A stretch of DNA of 8,600 nucleotides from Proteiniphilum sp. UBA4977 (GTDB taxonomy: Bacteria; Bacteroidota; Bacteroidia; Bacteroidales; Dysgonomonadaceae): NCBI GenBank assembly GCA_002398565.1, contig DGZP01000089.1:1-8600 (forward strand). The letters run 5' to 3'. Made by a program: the position numbers and the translations under genes. Position 1 is the first letter of the stretch. Every line of letters starts with the position of its first letter. Shown piece after piece: positions 8,058-8,600 of the stretch. The notes under the pieces were generated by a model that saw only the letters and a list, made by a program, of their open reading frames with translations, did no database searches and was not told the origin of the DNA.

Positions 8058-8089
8058 GCTTTGTTATTTCAACTATAAATAACAATAGC
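8058..8089 (+). terminator. Candidate terminator hairpin after the operon
   Basis: TTGTTATTT (8061-8069) and AAATAACAA (8077-8085) are perfect 9-bp inverted copies with a 7-nt loop. GCT/AGC outside them extends the stem to 12 bp with one bulged T. It lies about 70 bases after the last stop codon and is followed by a pyrimidine-rich TCCTTCTTTCC. The stem is very AT-rich, so this is only a candidate. Confidence 0.35.
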
Positions 8090-8130
8090 TCCTTCTTTCC
8101 AATATTACTGCCAGAAGAGAATCCTACTTA

Positions 8131-8398
8131 CAGGCAATGGATTCGATCAATACTCCTTTGTTTCGACAAGATAATCTTTCAATGATTCAACCTCCGTATA
8201 GTCTTTGGACTTCGACTTGTTTAGCAGTCTCATCCCACCGGTTGTGCCTGATACGGTTCGTGTTCCTCGGGGCGGGACTTTGCCGTCGGCTTCCTTCAGA
8301 TTCCTTGCGATGGACACCCTTGCCCGTAGCTAATGGTTGGCGACTATAAACTCCATAGTGGACTTTCACCACCAAGTTAGTTGACATGCACGGCGCAC
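8131..8398 (-). ncRNA. Group II intron fragment (5' end and domain I), group IIC-like, 3'-truncated
   Basis: Read on the minus strand from 8398, the sequence opens with GTGCG, the conserved group II 5' end. It then carries blocks in the order found in bacterial group IIC introns such as that of Oceanobacillus iheyensis (from memory): GGTGGTGAAAGTCCAC (8373 to 8358), GCAAGGGTGTCCATCGC (8323 to 8307), GGAATCTGAAGGAAGCC (8304 to 8288), GAGGAACACGAACC (8268 to 8255), then an exon-binding loop with TAAACA (8223 to 8218). Similarity fades near CCATTGCCTG (about 8131), roughly where domain I ends. No reverse transcriptase gene, domain V or domain VI is present; the next DNA is short spacer and then the lipoprotein gene. 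The fragment cannot splice alone. The small open frame on this strand (8187-8417) comes from structured RNA and should not be called a protein. Confidence 0.78.
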
Positions 8399-8399
8399 T

Positions 8400-8433
8400 A
8401 AAAAGAGGCTGTCTCAAAATAAAATTTCACCTC
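8400..8433 (-). terminator. Terminator-like hairpin and T-tract just before the intron 5' end
   Basis: On the minus strand GAGGTG (8433 to 8428) can pair with CAGCCTC (8411 to 8405) with one bulged base, followed directly by TTTTT (8404 to 8400). The intron begins at 8398. Group IIC introns are known to insert after rho-independent terminator motifs, so this may be the original target. The long loop (16 nt) makes the hairpin weak. Confidence 0.35.
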
Positions 8434-8514
8434 CTGAGAAATGAAAATTAAGATATGTTCTCAGATGGATATCCGAATAAAAAGAGGGTAAAATCACATT
8501 TGTGATACACCCTC
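8405..8514. mobile_element. MITE-like 110-bp element with 15-bp imperfect terminal inverted repeats
   Basis: The left end GAGGCTGTCTCAAAA (8405-8419) and the reverse complement of the right end (8500-8514), GAGGGTGTATCACAA, agree at 12 of 15 positions. Both resemble terminal repeats I recall from insertion sequences of Bacteroidales. The 110 bp between the outer ends cannot code for a transposase, so this would be a miniature non-autonomous derivative or two abutting IS ends. Internally CTGAGAA (8434-8440) and TTCTCAG (8458-8464) form a further 7-bp inverted repeat. No clear target duplication is visible in the flanks. A different reading is a hairpin using the right half only (see 8474-8523). 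Confidence 0.5.
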
Positions 8515-8523
8515 ATTTATTCG
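8474..8523. repeat. Long compound stem-loop
   Basis: Three paired blocks nest in order: CGAATAAA (8474-8481) with TTTATTCG (8516-8523), GAGGGT (8484-8489) with ACCCTC (8509-8514), and ATCAC (8493-8497) with GTGAT (8502-8506). The loop is ATTT. Together they give 19 base pairs with small internal loops. No T-run follows on either strand, so a terminator role is not supported. The outer 8-bp pair reaches past the proposed MITE end at 8514. Confidence 0.7.
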
Positions 8524-8527
8524 AATG

Positions 8528-8582
8528 CGAATTGAAATTAACTCTAATTCGATCGTTGAATGTTGCTTCGCAGCACTCAACG
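8528..8582. repeat. Two further hairpins at the right edge
   Basis: CGAATT (8528-8533) can pair with AATTCG (8546-8551). Next to it, 8554-8566 pairs with 8570-8582 over 13 positions with one A-C mismatch and one G-T wobble, leaving a TTC loop. The second is a strong hairpin. Nothing shows whether it belongs to an RNA, a terminator or an element beyond the window. No coding frame is apparent in 8515-8600. Confidence 0.55.
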
Positions 8583-8600
8583 GATGTTAATCATATAAAT

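Noticed and set aside
7504..8085. 193-residue open frame antisense to the second lipoprotein gene
   Set aside because: Most of it is the shadow of the lipoprotein coding sequence; no family motif or upstream start signal was seen.
8137..8349. 70-residue open frame on the plus strand
   Set aside because: It is antisense to the intron fragment and shows no protein-like features.
8187..8417. 76-residue open frame on the minus strand
   Set aside because: It lies across the group II intron domain I fragment; the conserved RNA blocks explain the sequence, and such frames are a known source of false hypothetical proteins.
1..8600. CRISPR array, tRNA or rRNA
   Set aside because: No regularly spaced direct repeats and no tRNA or rRNA signature sequences were seen on either strand.

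Overview
The window looks like a Bacteroidota chromosome, most likely from the Bacteroidales. The reasons are the AT-rich intergenic DNA, the near absence of Shine-Dalgarno sequences, a FecR protein ending in the Bacteroidota-type C-terminal domain, a TonB-dependent receptor with a carboxypeptidase-regulatory-like extension, and lipoproteins with acidic residues after the lipid cysteine. The genus cannot be told from the sequence.

Layout. Positions 1-280 hold no gene, but carry a perfect 18-bp inverted repeat at 196-245 whose arms are tandem heptamers. Positions 281-681 hold a decayed IS3-family transposase fragment on the plus strand. Positions 737-1339 (minus) encode an ECF sigma factor. 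It diverges, across a 228-bp regulatory gap, from a compact plus-strand operon: a FecR-type anti-sigma factor (1568-2542), a large STN-domain TonB-dependent receptor (2550-6059) and two lipoproteins (6070-7161 and 7183-7989). Gaps inside the operon are only 7, 10 and 21 bases. Downstream of 7989 is a mosaic of mobile-element debris: a candidate terminator hairpin, a group II intron fragment on the minus strand (8131-8398) that keeps its 5' end and most of domain I only, a MITE-like 110-bp element (8405-8514), and further hairpins to the window end.

How the genes work together. The receptor is expected to bind a ligand at the outer membrane and pass a signal through its N-terminal STN domain to the periplasmic part of FecR. 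FecR then frees or activates the sigma factor, which transcribes the operon. The two lipoproteins are probably surface or outer-membrane partners of the receptor. No SusD-like protein, enzyme or inner-membrane transporter is present, so the substrate cannot be named. The lipoproteins belong to no family I recognise and are the least understood part of the locus. The other point of interest is the nested mobile debris at the right end, where a group IIC-like intron fragment abuts a terminator-like T-tract and a MITE end.
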